Shown here: piece by piece, positions 1 to 8,361 of the stretch
Layout of the letters: every line of letters starts with the position of its first letter
Position numbering within the stretch: position 1 is the stretch's first letter
Assembly (NCBI GenBank): GCA_016870325.1
Contig: VGBV01000011.1
Location: 1-35,233 of the forward strand
DNA: 35,233 nucleotides
Reading direction: 5' to 3'
From: Actinomycetota bacterium
Lineage (GTDB): Bacteria > Actinomycetota > Thermoleophilia > Solirubrobacterales > 70-9
Notes under the pieces: generated by a model
Told to the model about the DNA's origin: nothing
Seen by the model: only the letters and a program-made list of their open reading frames with translations
Databases searched by the model: none
Translations under genes and position numbers: made by a program

Positions 1-2
1 GC

Positions 3-167
3 GCCGACGCGGTCGCGCTCGCCTGCGGCGTCGGCGCGGGCGAGGCCGCCGAAGCCCTGGTCGCGCTTGAGCTGGCGGGCCTGGTCAGCTCCGACAGCAT
101 CGGGCGCTACCGGCGGGTCGCCGGGGCATCCCGTGGGCAGGGGAGGCGCCGCGCGGCGGGGCAATAG
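3..167 (+). CDS. dprA: DprA C-terminal end (partial)
   Basis: The frame is open from the window edge and ends at TAG 165-167, giving about 54 residues. The visible part resembles the small winged-helix domain that closes DprA (DNA-processing protein A, which loads RecA onto incoming single-stranded DNA): an alanine-rich helix, then a segment containing ALVALELAGLV, then a GRYRRV strand and a basic tail. The Rossmann core lies upstream, outside the window. In several actinobacteria dprA lies close to a xer recombinase and whiG; here those two lie 6-7 kb downstream, which mildly supports the call. The fragment is short, so another winged-helix protein is possible. Confidence 0.55.
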   Translation, partial: ADAVALACGVGAGEAAEALVALELAGLVSSDSIGRYRRVAGASRGQGRRRAAGQ

Positions 168-170
168 GAT
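165..170 (+). promoter_or_regulatory. -10 box TAGGAT before the HAD gene
   Basis: TAGGAT lies 8 bases before the GTG at 179 and overlaps the TAG stop of the preceding frame. At this distance a transcript would begin at or beside the start codon (leaderless). No clear -35 was found. Confidence 0.4.
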
Positions 171-178
171 CTCCCGCG

Positions 179-834
179 GTGGGCGCCCCGACCGCGGTTC
201 TCTTCGACAACGACGGACTCCTGCTCGACACCGAGTCCGTCTGGACCCGGGCCGAGCAGGACCTGTTCGAGCGCCGCGGCCTCGAGTTCACGCTCTCGGA
301 CAAGCAGGAGCTGGTCGGGACCCCGGCGCATATCTCGGGCGAGATCATCGCCCGCAAACTCGGCGAGCCGGGGCGCGGCCCCGAGCTGATCGCCGAGCTG
401 GACGAGCTCGTCTTCGCCGAGCTCGAGCAGGGCATCGACACCATGGTCGGCGCCCGCGAGCTGGTCGCGGAGCTGGGCTCGCGAGCGGTGCCGCTGGCGT
501 TGGTCTCGAACTCGCCGCTGCGCTTCGTGACCAGGGCGCTGGAGCTCGTCGGGTTGGAGGCCGCCTTCGACGCGGTCGTCAGCGGTCACGAGGTGGCGGC
601 GCCGAAGCCCGAGCCGGATCCCTATCTGCACGCCTGCGAGCTGCTGGCGGCGGGCCCCGACGGCGCCTTCGCGCTCGAGGACTCCCCCACCGGGGTGAGC
701 TCGGCGCTGGCGGCGGGGCTGACGGTGATCGGCGTGCCCTCCATACCCGGGGTCGTCCTGGAGGAGGCCCACGTCGTGGTCTCCTCGCTCGAGGACCCCG
801 CGCTGCCCGGGCACCTGGGGCTAGATTCCTCCTC

Positions 835-838
<4 letters not shown>
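179..838 (+). CDS. HAD superfamily phosphatase (beta-phosphoglucomutase-like)
   Basis: A 219-residue cytosolic HAD hydrolase of subfamily I. Motif I is FDNDGLLLDTE near residues 9-19, with D10 as the expected nucleophile and D12 as acid/base. Motif II is VSNS near 109, the motif III lysine is in APKPEPDPY near 141, and the Mg-binding acidic motif is LEDSPTG near 166. The cap domain lies between motif I and II, as in beta-phosphoglucomutase and phosphoglycolate-type enzymes. The substrate cannot be read from sequence. It starts with GTG shortly after the dprA stop and its TGA overlaps the likely thiD start region, so it probably shares a transcript with thiD. A role in a thiamine-phosphate step is possible but unproven. 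Confidence 0.85.
822..827 (+). promoter_or_regulatory. Possible -10 box TAGATT before thiD
   Basis: TAGATT lies inside the end of the HAD gene, 7 bases before the CTG at 835 that is the best available thiD start. It fits the TANNNT-near-start pattern of other genes here, but it is a short motif inside coding sequence. Confidence 0.25.
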
Positions 839-1665
<827 letters not shown>

Positions 1666-1671
1666 TCCCGG

Positions 1672-1677
1672 CATAAT
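1672..1677 (+). promoter_or_regulatory. Possible -10 box CATAAT upstream of ilvD
   Basis: CATAAT, one mismatch from TATAAT, in the AT-richest few bases between thiD and ilvD. It could drive the small ORF and ilvD. No convincing -35 at 16-18 bases. Confidence 0.3.
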
Positions 1678-1698
1678 AGTCCTATCAACCTGCTGCGC

Positions 1699-1821
1699 AT
1701 GACACCCGGCGACGAGCGCGCGCTGGTCGCCGAGGCGAACATGCATCTGCCGGGCCGCCAGCTCGACCCGGCGATGGTCCGCCGCGACCTCGCGCGGCTG
1801 GGCGAGTGGAGCGCCTCGTGA
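1699..1821 (+). CDS. Small ORF (40 aa) preceding ilvD
   Basis: ATG 1699 to TGA 1819-1821 encodes 40 residues beginning [14 protein letters not shown] and ending EWSAS. The stop overlaps the preferred ilvD GTG as GTGA, the coupling seen between many real genes here. The composition is acidic/basic and amphipathic, rich in Ala, Leu and Arg; it is not an obvious attenuator peptide because there is no run of Ile, Val or Leu codons. It fills the thiD-ilvD gap, so ilvD translation may depend on it. The function is unknown, and it could be a chance ORF in GC-rich DNA. Confidence 0.4.
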   Translation: MTPGDERALVAEANMHLPGRQLDPAMVRRDLARLGEWSAS

Positions 1822-3506
1822 GCGGCAACGGCTCCAATCGGCCGCGCAGCTCCGCCGTCTTCGACGGGCCCGAGCGCGCCTTCGCGCGCGCCTACATGAA
1901 GGGGATCGGCTTCGACGACGAGGACCTGAGCAGGCCCACGATCGGGATCGCCAACACCTGGATCGAGGCGATGCCCTGCAACTTCCACCTGCGGGCCGTC
2001 GCTGAGAAGGTCAAGGAGGGCGTGCGTGCGGCCGGGGGCACCCCGATGGAGTTCAACACCGTCGCGATCTCCGACGGAGTCACGATGGGGACCCAGGGGA
2101 TGAAGGCGTCGCTGGTCAGCCGCGAGGTCGTCGCCGACTCGATCGAGTTGACCGCGCGCGGCTACCAGTTCGACGCGATCGTCGCCCTCTGCGCCTGCGA
2201 CAAGACGATTCCCGGCAGCGTCATGGCGCTGGCCCGGCTCGACATCCCCTCGGTGCTGCTCTACGGCGGCTCGATCCTGCCCGGCCGCTACAAGGGCCAC
2301 GACGTCACGATCCAGGACGTGTTCGAGGCCGTCGGCGCCCACGCCAAGGGCGACATCAGCGACGAGGAGCTGGTCGAGCTGGAGAACGTGGCCAGCCCCG
2401 GCCCCGGCGCCTGCGGGGGGCAGTTCACCGCCAACACGATGGCCTGCGCCTACGAGGTGATGGGCATCGCCCCGATGGGCTCGGGCATGGTCCCCGCCGT
2501 CGCCGATGAGCGCAAGACCGTCGCCGAGCACGCGGGCGAGCTGGTGATGAAGGTGCTGGCCGATGATCTGCGCCCGAGCGCGATCATCACCCGCGAGTCG
2601 ATCGAGAACGCGATCGCGACGGTGGCGATGTCGGGGGGCTCCACGAACGGCGTCCTGCACCTGCTGGCGCTGGCCCGCGAGTGCGGCATCGACCTCACGA
2701 TCGACGACTTCGACCACATCTCCGAGCGCACCCCGCTGCTCGGCGACCTCAAGCCCGGCGGCCGCTTCGTCGCCAGGGACCTGAACGACGCCGGGGGAGT
2801 CGGGCTGCTCGCCAAGCGCCTCTCCGACGCAGGCCTCCTGCACCGCGACGCGATCACCGTCACCGGGCGCACGATCGGCGAGGAGGCCGATGACGCCTCC
2901 GAGGCCGACGGCCAGGAGGTGGTGCGGCCGCTAGATGACCCGATCAAGAAGACCGGGGGGCTGGTGATCCTGCACGGCAACCTCGCGCCGGAGGGGTGCG
3001 TGGTCAAGGTCGCGGGCTACGAGCGCCTCACCCACACCGGCCCGGCGCGCGTGTTCGAGTCCGAGGAGGACTGCTTCGCCGCGGTCAAGAAGGGCGGTAT
3101 CGAGGCCGGCGACGTGGTCGTGATCCGCAACGAGGGCCCCTCCGGCGGCCCCGGCATGCGAGAGATGCTCCAGGTGACCGCGGCGCTGGTGGGCGAGGGC
3201 CTGGGCGACAAGGTCGCCCTGCTCACCGACGGGCGCTTCAGCGGCGCCACCCGGGGGTTGATGGCGGGCCACGTCGCCCCCGAGGCCGTGCGCGGTGGCC
3301 CGATCGGCGGTATCCGCGACGGCGACGAGATCACGCTGGACATCGAGGCTCGCACGCTCAGCGTCGCGCTCTCCGACGAGGAGCTGGCCGAGCGAGCTGC
3401 GACCTACAAGCCGCCGAAGCCGCTGTACGAGTCGGGCGTGATGGCCAAGTACGCCGCCTCGGTCAGCTCGGCGGCCGACGGCGCGATCACGCGCCCCGCG
3501 GCCTAG
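1818..3506 (+). CDS. ilvD: Dihydroxy-acid dehydratase IlvD
   Basis: Catalyses dehydration of dihydroxyisovalerate and dihydroxymethylvalerate to the 2-keto acids of valine and isoleucine biosynthesis. About 562 residues, typical length. Three iron-sulfur cysteines are visible: C54 (MPCNFHLR), C127 (CACDKTIPG) and C199 (GACGGQF). Three cysteines match the [2Fe-2S] subtype known from mycobacterial and plant enzymes. The C-terminal signatures [11 protein letters not shown] and [11 protein letters not shown] are intact. Start: GTG 1818 is preferred over GTG 1806 because GGAG at 1808-1811 sits 6 bases before it and it overlaps the small ORF stop. It converges with the alpha/beta hydrolase gene, with only 3 bases between stops. 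Confidence 0.96.
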   Translation: MSGNGSNRPRSSAVFDGPERAFARAYMKGIGFDDEDLSRPTIGIANTWIEAMPCNFHLRAVAEKVKEGVRAAGGTPMEFNTVAISDGVTMGTQGMKASLVSREVVADSIELTARGYQFDAIVALCACDKTIPGSVMALARLDIPSVLLYGGSILPGRYKGHDVTIQDVFEAVGAHAKGDISDEELVELENVASPGPGACGGQFTANTMACAYEVMGIAPMGSGMVPAVADERKTVAEHAGELVMKVLADDLRPSAIITRESIENAIATVAMSGGSTNGVLHLLALARECGIDLTIDDFDHISERTPLLGDLKPGGRFVARDLNDAGGVGLLAKRLSDAGLLHRDAITVTGRTIGEEADDASEADGQEVVRPLDDPIKKTGGLVILHGNLAPEGCVVKVAGYERLTHTGPARVFESEEDCFAAVKKGGIEAGDVVVIRNEGPSGGPGMREMLQVTAALVGEGLGDKVALLTDGRFSGATRGLMAGHVAPEAVRGGPIGGIRDGDEITLDIEARTLSVALSDEELAERAATYKPPKPLYESGVMAKYAASVSSAADGAITRPAA

Positions 3507-3509
3507 CGC

Positions 3510-4544
3510 TCACTCGGCCAGGAAGCGCTCGAGCAGGCGGTTGAAGCGCTGCGGCCGCTCGAGCTGGGGCATGTGCCCGGTCTCGTCGAAGATGACGAGC
3601 TCGGCCTTGTCGCCGATCCGGCGCTGGTAGGAGAGCGCCGCCGGGACGGGCACGACGCGGTCGTTGCGGCCCCAGACGATCAGGGTCGGGTCCTCGATCT
3701 CGGCCAGCCGGTGGCGGATGTCGTAGCCGACGAGGTTGGTGAGCGCGTCCAGGTAGCCGGGGCTCTCCAGCGCCGGCATGATGTTCTCCCAGAGCAGCTC
3801 GCGCCGCAGCGCGCTGGGGTCGTGGAAGACGCCGTTGAAGGCGAGCTGCCGCGCCCGCGGGCGGCGGATGCCGGCCGAGGTCTGGAAGCGAAGGGCCAGG
3901 GGCGCGGCGGCGCGGAAGACGCGGCCGATCATCGCCGCGGGCTCCTGGCGGGCGCGGGCCCAGGTGATGCCCGCGGCCGAGACCAGGACCAGCTTCTCGA
4001 TCCGGTCGGGATCGGCGACGGCGACCTCGGTGGCGATGAAGCCGCCCATCGAGTTGCCGACGATCGCGCAGCGCTCGACGCCCACCCGCTCGCAGAAGTC
4101 GCGCAGGAAGCGGCCGTAGGAGGGGATCGTGAGCTGCCACGACGGCATCGGGCTGAAGCCGAAGCCCGGCAGGTCCATCGCGATCACGCGGTGGCTGCGG
4201 GCGAAGTGGGGGATGTTCTCGAGCCAGTTCTGCCACGCGCCCGAGAGACCGTGCACGAACAGCAGCGGCGGGCCCTCGCCCATCTCGACGTAGTTGACGC
4301 GGGCTCCGACCACGTCCAGCTGCCGCCGCGCGGTGCGCCAGTCGATCCGCAGCCACTCGGGGTCGTGCTCGCCGTAGGGGTCGGGCCCGTTCGACGGGGT
4401 CGCGGCCGGCAGCTCGATCCGGTTCGCCGCCAGCTTCAGCGCGAAGCCGGTGTCGGCCGCGACCTGGCGCAGCGCCTCCTTCACCGAGGCCTCGTCGGGG
4501 CCCGGCGTCGCCGCCGCGTCGGTCGTGCGCGCGGGCACGGTCAC
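3510..4544 (-). CDS. Alpha/beta hydrolase
   Basis: 344 residues. The first ~75 form an extension rich in Ala, Pro and charged residues, followed by an alpha/beta-hydrolase fold: oxyanion segment FVHGLSG near 97-102, nucleophile elbow GNSMGG with S165, D295 in GRNDRVVP, and H324 in ETGHMPQLERP. The complete Ser-Asp-His triad implies an active esterase, lipase or C-C hydrolase; the substrate is not evident. No signal peptide. The GTG start shares one base with the TAG stop of the upstream cyclo-ligase-like gene, so the two are translated as a coupled pair. Confidence 0.88.
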   Translation of the reverse strand: MTVPARTTDAAATPGPDEASVKEALRQVAADTGFALKLAANRIELPAATPSNGPDPYGEHDPEWLRIDWRTARRQLDVVGARVNYVEMGEGPPLLFVHGLSGAWQNWLENIPHFARSHRVIAMDLPGFGFSPMPSWQLTIPSYGRFLRDFCERVGVERCAIVGNSMGGFIATEVAVADPDRIEKLVLVSAAGITWARARQEPAAMIGRVFRAAAPLALRFQTSAGIRRPRARQLAFNGVFHDPSALRRELLWENIMPALESPGYLDALTNLVGYDIRHRLAEIEDPTLIVWGRNDRVVPVPAALSYQRRIGDKAELVIFDETGHMPQLERPQRFNRLLERFLAE

Positions 4545-5257
4545 TACGCGTACCCCATCCGCTCGAGGATCGGGATCTCGCGGATCTGCGGCGGCTGCAG
4601 ATGGTTCCAGAGGATCCCGCGCGGGCGGGGGTACTGGCGCTCGACCTCGATCACGGCTCGGGGGGTTGCGACCAGGTCCACCGGCAGGTCGTGGTCGGTC
4701 ACCGGCAGGTGCCGGCGCAGGATCTGAATCGGGTGGACGGTCGTCGCGACCGTCGTGTGGTCGTCGATCTTGCCCGCCTCGATCAGCAGCCCGTACTCGA
4801 GGTCGGAGTAGCCGCCGCCCTTGCCGACCCGGGCGCCGCTGAGGTTGACCGCGACGGACCCGGTCAGCACGAAGTCGATGTCGGGCAGCTCCTCGTCGGC
4901 GACGACCTTGCCGTGGCGCAGCGCCCCCTTGATCGTCGCGGCCTCTCGCTTCTGCTTCTCGTTCAGCAGGCGTGGCTCCAGCAGGCGAAAGGGATGCATG
5001 TCGCGAAGCCGGGGCACCGCGATCACCAGGGTCTTGCCCTCCTCGAGCGCGATCCGCCTGGCGTGCGTCTGGGGCGAGTCGGGGTTGACCTTGATCACCC
5101 GCGCGCGTTTCCAGAGCCGGCTCGCCGCGAGCTTCTCGGCGGCGAGCTTGGCGCCCGCGAAGTTCGGGATCCGCCCCTCCGCGCCCGGGAAGCGTGAGAC
5201 CCCCTCGCGGTCCATCGCCTTCCAGACCTCGCGCCGGATCTGGTCCTTGCTGCGCAT
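4544..5257 (-). CDS. 5-formyltetrahydrofolate cyclo-ligase family protein (MTHFSD/archaeal-like)
   Basis: 237 residues from ATG 5257, chosen because AGGGGAG lies 7 bases upstream of it; an upstream ATG at 5290 would add 11 residues without such a site. The protein carries the cyclo-ligase fold motif as RVGKGGGYSDLEYGLL near residue 145, plus GRIPNFAGA, VIKVNPDSPQ and VIAVPRLRD. The last three features are those I associate with the archaeal proteins and eukaryotic MTHFSD rather than the short bacterial YgfA type. The family converts 5-formyl-THF to 5,10-methenyl-THF with ATP, but this branch is poorly characterised, so the activity is inferred. It lies upstream of, and overlaps, the alpha/beta hydrolase gene. 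Confidence 0.75.
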   Translation of the reverse strand: MRSKDQIRREVWKAMDREGVSRFPGAEGRIPNFAGAKLAAEKLAASRLWKRARVIKVNPDSPQTHARRIALEEGKTLVIAVPRLRDMHPFRLLEPRLLNEKQKREAATIKGALRHGKVVADEELPDIDFVLTGSVAVNLSGARVGKGGGYSDLEYGLLIEAGKIDDHTTVATTVHPIQILRRHLPVTDHDLPVDLVATPRAVIEVERQYPRPRGILWNHLQPPQIREIPILERMGYA

Positions 5258-5360
5258 CAGCACGCTCCCCTGGATGCCATGCGGCCGCATCTTATGGCGG
5301 GCCCGGGCGCAATACCCGTTGCGGAACGGGGATCCGGGCGGGGTAGGAGGCTCGTGTTCG

Positions 5361-5366
5361 TAGAAT
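5361..5366 (+). promoter_or_regulatory. -10 box TAGAAT for the L,D-transpeptidase transcript
   Basis: TAGAAT in the divergent intergenic region. A start about 7 bases later would give a ~45-base leader that contains GGAGGAG and the short upstream ORF at 5396. No good -35. Confidence 0.4.
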
Positions 5367-5395
5367 CAGAGGGGTTCGGAGGAGCGGTTCCAAGC

Positions 5396-5437
5396 GTGTC
5401 CGCACCGAATCGGCATCGACATGGGCAAGAAGGTTAA
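5396..5437 (+). CDS. Short upstream ORF (13 aa) overlapping the transpeptidase start
   Basis: GTG 5396 follows GGAGGAG (5378-5384) by 11 bases and encodes 13 residues (MSAPNRHRHGQEG) ending at TAA 5435-5437. It overlaps the first codons of the transpeptidase in another frame. The transpeptidase ATG itself has no good ribosome site close by, so the uORF could deliver ribosomes to it. The expressed status is inference. Confidence 0.25.
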   Translation: MSAPNRHRHGQEG

Positions 5438-6476
5438 GACACACCAGAAGGCTCTGATCGCGCTGGTCGCGTGCGTGACCGGCGCGCTGCTGCTCGCGAC
5501 CGCCGTCTGGGCCTACGACACGGCCCAGCGTGACCAGATCGCCCCCGGCGTCACCGTCGGCGGCGTCGACATCGGCGGCCGCAGCGTCGACGATGCCGAG
5601 CGCGTGATCAACCGCAAGGTCGTTGCCCCCCTGACCAAGCCCGTCGTCGTCAGCTTCGAGGGCGAGCGCTACCGGGTCACCCCGAAGCAGCTCGAGACCA
5701 GCGCCGACGTGAACGGGATGATCGACGAGGCGGTCGACCGCACCCGCGAGGGCGGGCTGATCGAGCGCATCACCCGCTACGTGCAGGGCTCGACGGTCGA
5801 CGCCGAGATCGATCCCCGCGTCGGCTACTCCGAGGAGGCCGTGGACGAGTTCGTCACCGAGCTCGCCTCCGAGATCAACCGCGACGCCCAGGACGCGAGC
5901 ATCACCCCCAGCACCGACGAGCTGATCCCGACGCCGGGCGAGAACGGCGTCGTCCTGCGCGAGGACGAGATGCGCGAGATGATCGTCGACGAGGTCGAGA
6001 CCCCGGGCGGCGGCGAGCGGCTGACGGCCGTCGTCGACGTGACCAAGCCCGAGGTGACGACCAAGGAGCTTGCCGACCAGTACCCCACCTACATCACGAT
6101 CAGCCAGAGCGAGTACAAGCTCCGGCTGTTCAGGAACCTGAAGCTGGTCGAGACCTATGGGGTCGCGGTCGGCGGCAGCGGCTACTCGACGCCGACCGGC
6201 CTGCACTCGATTCAGGACAAGCAGGTCGACCCGACCTGGAACGTGCCCACCTCCAGCTGGGCCGGCGACCTCGCGGGTCAGTCGATCCCGCCCGGGCCGT
6301 CGAACCCGCTGAAGGCGCGCTGGATGGGCATCTACGACGGTGCCGGGATCCATGGCACCGACGACGCCGGATCGATCGGGAGCGCCGCCTCGCATGGATG
6401 CGTGCGGATGCTGGTCCCCGACGTGATCGAGCTCTTCGATCAGGTCGCGGTCGGCACTCCGATCTACATTCAGTAG
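5421..6476 (+). CDS. L,D-transpeptidase (YkuD) with peptidoglycan-binding domain
   Basis: 351 residues. Basic N-terminus, then one membrane segment around residues 11-32, so it is anchored with the bulk outside. Residues ~40-210 resemble the PG_binding_4/YoaR-type domain found before YkuD domains. The C-terminal YkuD domain begins near YITISQSEYKLRLF (224) and contains the catalytic block H311GT ... SHGCVRM with H325 and C327. Such enzymes make 3-3 crosslinks in peptidoglycan. There is no stop-to-start room before the recombinase gene (7 bases), but the functions are unrelated. Divergent from the folate-like gene. Confidence 0.93.
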   Translation: MGKKVKTHQKALIALVACVTGALLLATAVWAYDTAQRDQIAPGVTVGGVDIGGRSVDDAERVINRKVVAPLTKPVVVSFEGERYRVTPKQLETSADVNGMIDEAVDRTREGGLIERITRYVQGSTVDAEIDPRVGYSEEAVDEFVTELASEINRDAQDASITPSTDELIPTPGENGVVLREDEMREMIVDEVETPGGGERLTAVVDVTKPEVTTKELADQYPTYITISQSEYKLRLFRNLKLVETYGVAVGGSGYSTPTGLHSIQDKQVDPTWNVPTSSWAGDLAGQSIPPGPSNPLKARWMGIYDGAGIHGTDDAGSIGSAASHGCVRMLVPDVIELFDQVAVGTPIYIQ

Positions 6477-6483
6477 GTCGCGC

Positions 6484-7479
6484 GTGAGCGCGGCCCACCC
6501 GGCGGCTGCGTGGGAGGGAACCCGCGCGCGCGCGGCGAACACTGGCTTCATGGTCGCCGGCACCGAGGCGGAGCCCGCGCTGGGCGCACCCTGGCTCGAG
6601 GCCCTCGCCATCTGCGACATGGAACTGACGGTCAAGGGCAGCGCCGAGGCGACCAGGCGTGCCTACGCGACCGATCTCGAGCGGCTCGCGCGCTGGGCCG
6701 AGCAGCGGGGGCTGGAGCCCGAAGGCGTCGGGCACCGCGACCTGCGACGCTATGCCGCCGAGCTCTCGGCCGGGGGCGCCTCGCCCGCGACCGTGGCGCG
6801 CAAGCTGGCCGCGACCCGGAGCTTCTACCGGGCGCTGCTTCGCGCCGGGCGCGTCAGCGCCAATCCGGCAGAGCTGGTAGCGAGCCCGAAGCGCGAGTCG
6901 AAGCTGCCCCGGGTGCTCTCGGGGGATGAGATGGACTCGCTGCTGGAGCAAATCCCGGCGCGCACACCGCTGGAGCTGCGCGACCGCGCCATGCTCGAGC
7001 TCACCTACTCGTGCGGGCTTCGCGCCAAGGAGGTGATCGACCTCGACCTCGGCTCCGTCGACTTCGAGGGTGAGCGCCTGCGGGTCGAGGGAAAGGGCGG
7101 CAAGACTCGCTTCGTGCCCGTCGGCGAGCCCGCCCAGCGCGCGCTCCGCAGCTACCTCGAGCGCGGCCGCCCGCGCCTGCTCGCCGGGGCCGCGGAGCCC
7201 TCGACGGCGCTGCTGGTCTCGAAGAGCGGCCGGCGGCTGCACCCTTCCGACCTGCGCCGACGCCTCGAGCTGTGGGTGCGCAACGCCGCGATCGCCGGCG
7301 GCGTCTCCCCGCACGCCCTGAGGCACTCATTCGCGACCCACCTGCTCGAGGGTGGGGCGGACCTGCGCGCGATCCAGGAGCTGCTCGGGCACTCCAGCAT
7401 CTCGACCACGCAGGTCTACACCCGAGTCGATCCCTCCCGGATGCGGACTCAGTACGCTCGGAGTCATCCGCGTGCGTGA
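6484..7479 (+). CDS. Tyrosine recombinase XerC/XerD
   Basis: 331 residues from GTG 6484; ATG 6550 would give a more usual length of ~309, and the first 22 residues look dispensable. It has a SAM-like N-terminal core-binding domain (residues ~35-130) and a catalytic domain with R180, K204, H277 (PHALRH), R280, H303 (LLGHSS) and nucleophile Y312 (VYTRV). The spacing between these residues agrees with E. coli XerD. It lacks features of a phage integrase, and its location just before the sigma factor gene fits a chromosomal Xer protein that resolves dimers at dif. XerC and XerD cannot be separated from this sequence alone. Confidence 0.92.
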   Translation: MSAAHPAAAWEGTRARAANTGFMVAGTEAEPALGAPWLEALAICDMELTVKGSAEATRRAYATDLERLARWAEQRGLEPEGVGHRDLRRYAAELSAGGASPATVARKLAATRSFYRALLRAGRVSANPAELVASPKRESKLPRVLSGDEMDSLLEQIPARTPLELRDRAMLELTYSCGLRAKEVIDLDLGSVDFEGERLRVEGKGGKTRFVPVGEPAQRALRSYLERGRPRLLAGAAEPSTALLVSKSGRRLHPSDLRRRLELWVRNAAIAGGVSPHALRHSFATHLLEGGADLRAIQELLGHSSISTTQVYTRVDPSRMRTQYARSHPRA

Positions 7480-7506
7480 TTTGTCAGGCATTAGTGGGTA
7501 GACAAA
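7480..7506 (+). repeat. Inverted repeat TTTGTC-N15-GACAAA before the sigma gene
   Basis: Arms at 7480-7485 and 7501-7506 are exact reverse complements around a 15-base centre. The right arm ends 2 bases before the sigma factor ATG and is unusually A-rich for this genome. It could be an operator or an RNA hairpin masking the ribosome site. One 6-base pair can occur by chance. Confidence 0.3.
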
Positions 7507-7508
7507 AG

Positions 7509-8288
7509 ATGGACGCAGAGGTCAAGGAATTCGAGCTCCGCGAGCTCTGGCGCCGCTACAAGGAGGAAGGCGACGACAGCGCACGCGAGCGCCTGGTGGT
7601 GGCCTATTCGCCGCTGGTCAAGTTCGTCGCCGGGCGCACCGGGGCGCGCCTGCCCTCGCACGTGGAGCAGGCCGACCTGATCTCCTACGGGATGCTGGGC
7701 CTGCTCGAATCGCTCGAGCGATTCGAGCCGGAGCGCCAAATCCGCTTCGAGACCTTCGCGATGCAGCGCATCCGCGGCGCCATCATCGACGAGCTGCGCT
7801 CGCTCGACTGGGTGCCGCGCTCGGTCCGCTCCCGCGCGCGCGCGATCGAGGAGGCCAACTCCAAGCTCGAGCACGAGCTCGGTCGCGCTCCCACCGACGC
7901 CGAGCTGGCCGAGCGCCTCGGCATCGACGAGGAGGACCTGCAGGAGTCGCTGGTGCAGATCTCCAACTCCTCGATCCTGGCGCTCGAGGAGCTGTGGATG
8001 ATGTCCGATTCCTCGGGCGACCGAGTCAGCCTGCTGGACACGATCGAGGACGAGAGCGCCCCCGATCCGCAGGCGGCGCTCGACTCCAGCGAGGTCAAGG
8101 ACCGCCTCCAGGAGGCGATCCAGGACCTGCCCGAGCGCGAGAAGCTCGTGATCGCGCTCTACTACTTCGAGAACCTGACCCTGCGCGAGATCGGCGAGGT
8201 GCTGGTCGTGACCGAGTCCCGCATCTCCCAGCTTCACTCCAAGGCCGTGCTGCGGCTGCGCTCGAAGCTGAAGTCCGCCGCCGCTTGA
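7509..8288 (+). CDS. RNA polymerase sigma factor, FliA/WhiG family
   Basis: 259 residues. Region 2 (about 28-100) contains LVKFVAGRTGARLPS and the DLISYGMLGLLE and FETFAMQRIRGAIIDELR signatures; region 3 (about 108-185) has the GRAPTDAELAERLGI helix; region 4 (about 200-253) ends in a helix-turn-helix LTLREIGEVLVVTESRISQ. The absence of region 1.1 and the short length place it in the sigma-28 group (FliA in motile bacteria, WhiG in Streptomyces). Motility genes are not visible here. The ATG at 7509 gives the family length; the frame is open further upstream inside the recombinase gene but lacks homology there. Confidence 0.92.
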   Translation: MDAEVKEFELRELWRRYKEEGDDSARERLVVAYSPLVKFVAGRTGARLPSHVEQADLISYGMLGLLESLERFEPERQIRFETFAMQRIRGAIIDELRSLDWVPRSVRSRARAIEEANSKLEHELGRAPTDAELAERLGIDEEDLQESLVQISNSSILALEELWMMSDSSGDRVSLLDTIEDESAPDPQAALDSSEVKDRLQEAIQDLPEREKLVIALYYFENLTLREIGEVLVVTESRISQLHSKAVLRLRSKLKSAAA

Positions 8289-8346
8289 GCCTTCGGTAGC
8301 GCCGCCGCGATTTCAGCCACCTCCTCGGGCTTGCCCTGCGGGGGTA

Positions 8347-8352
8347 TAGGGT
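8347..8352 (+). promoter_or_regulatory. -10 box TAGGGT before the EF-G-like gene
   Basis: TAGGGT (overlapping TATAGG at 8345) ends 9 bases before ATG 8362, so the transcript would have almost no leader. Confidence 0.4.
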
Positions 8353-8361
8353 TCCGCGCCA

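Noticed and set aside
6484-7479. Phage integrase marking a mobile element
   Set aside because: Residue spacing and position beside the sigma gene fit chromosomal XerC/D; no att repeats or phage genes seen.
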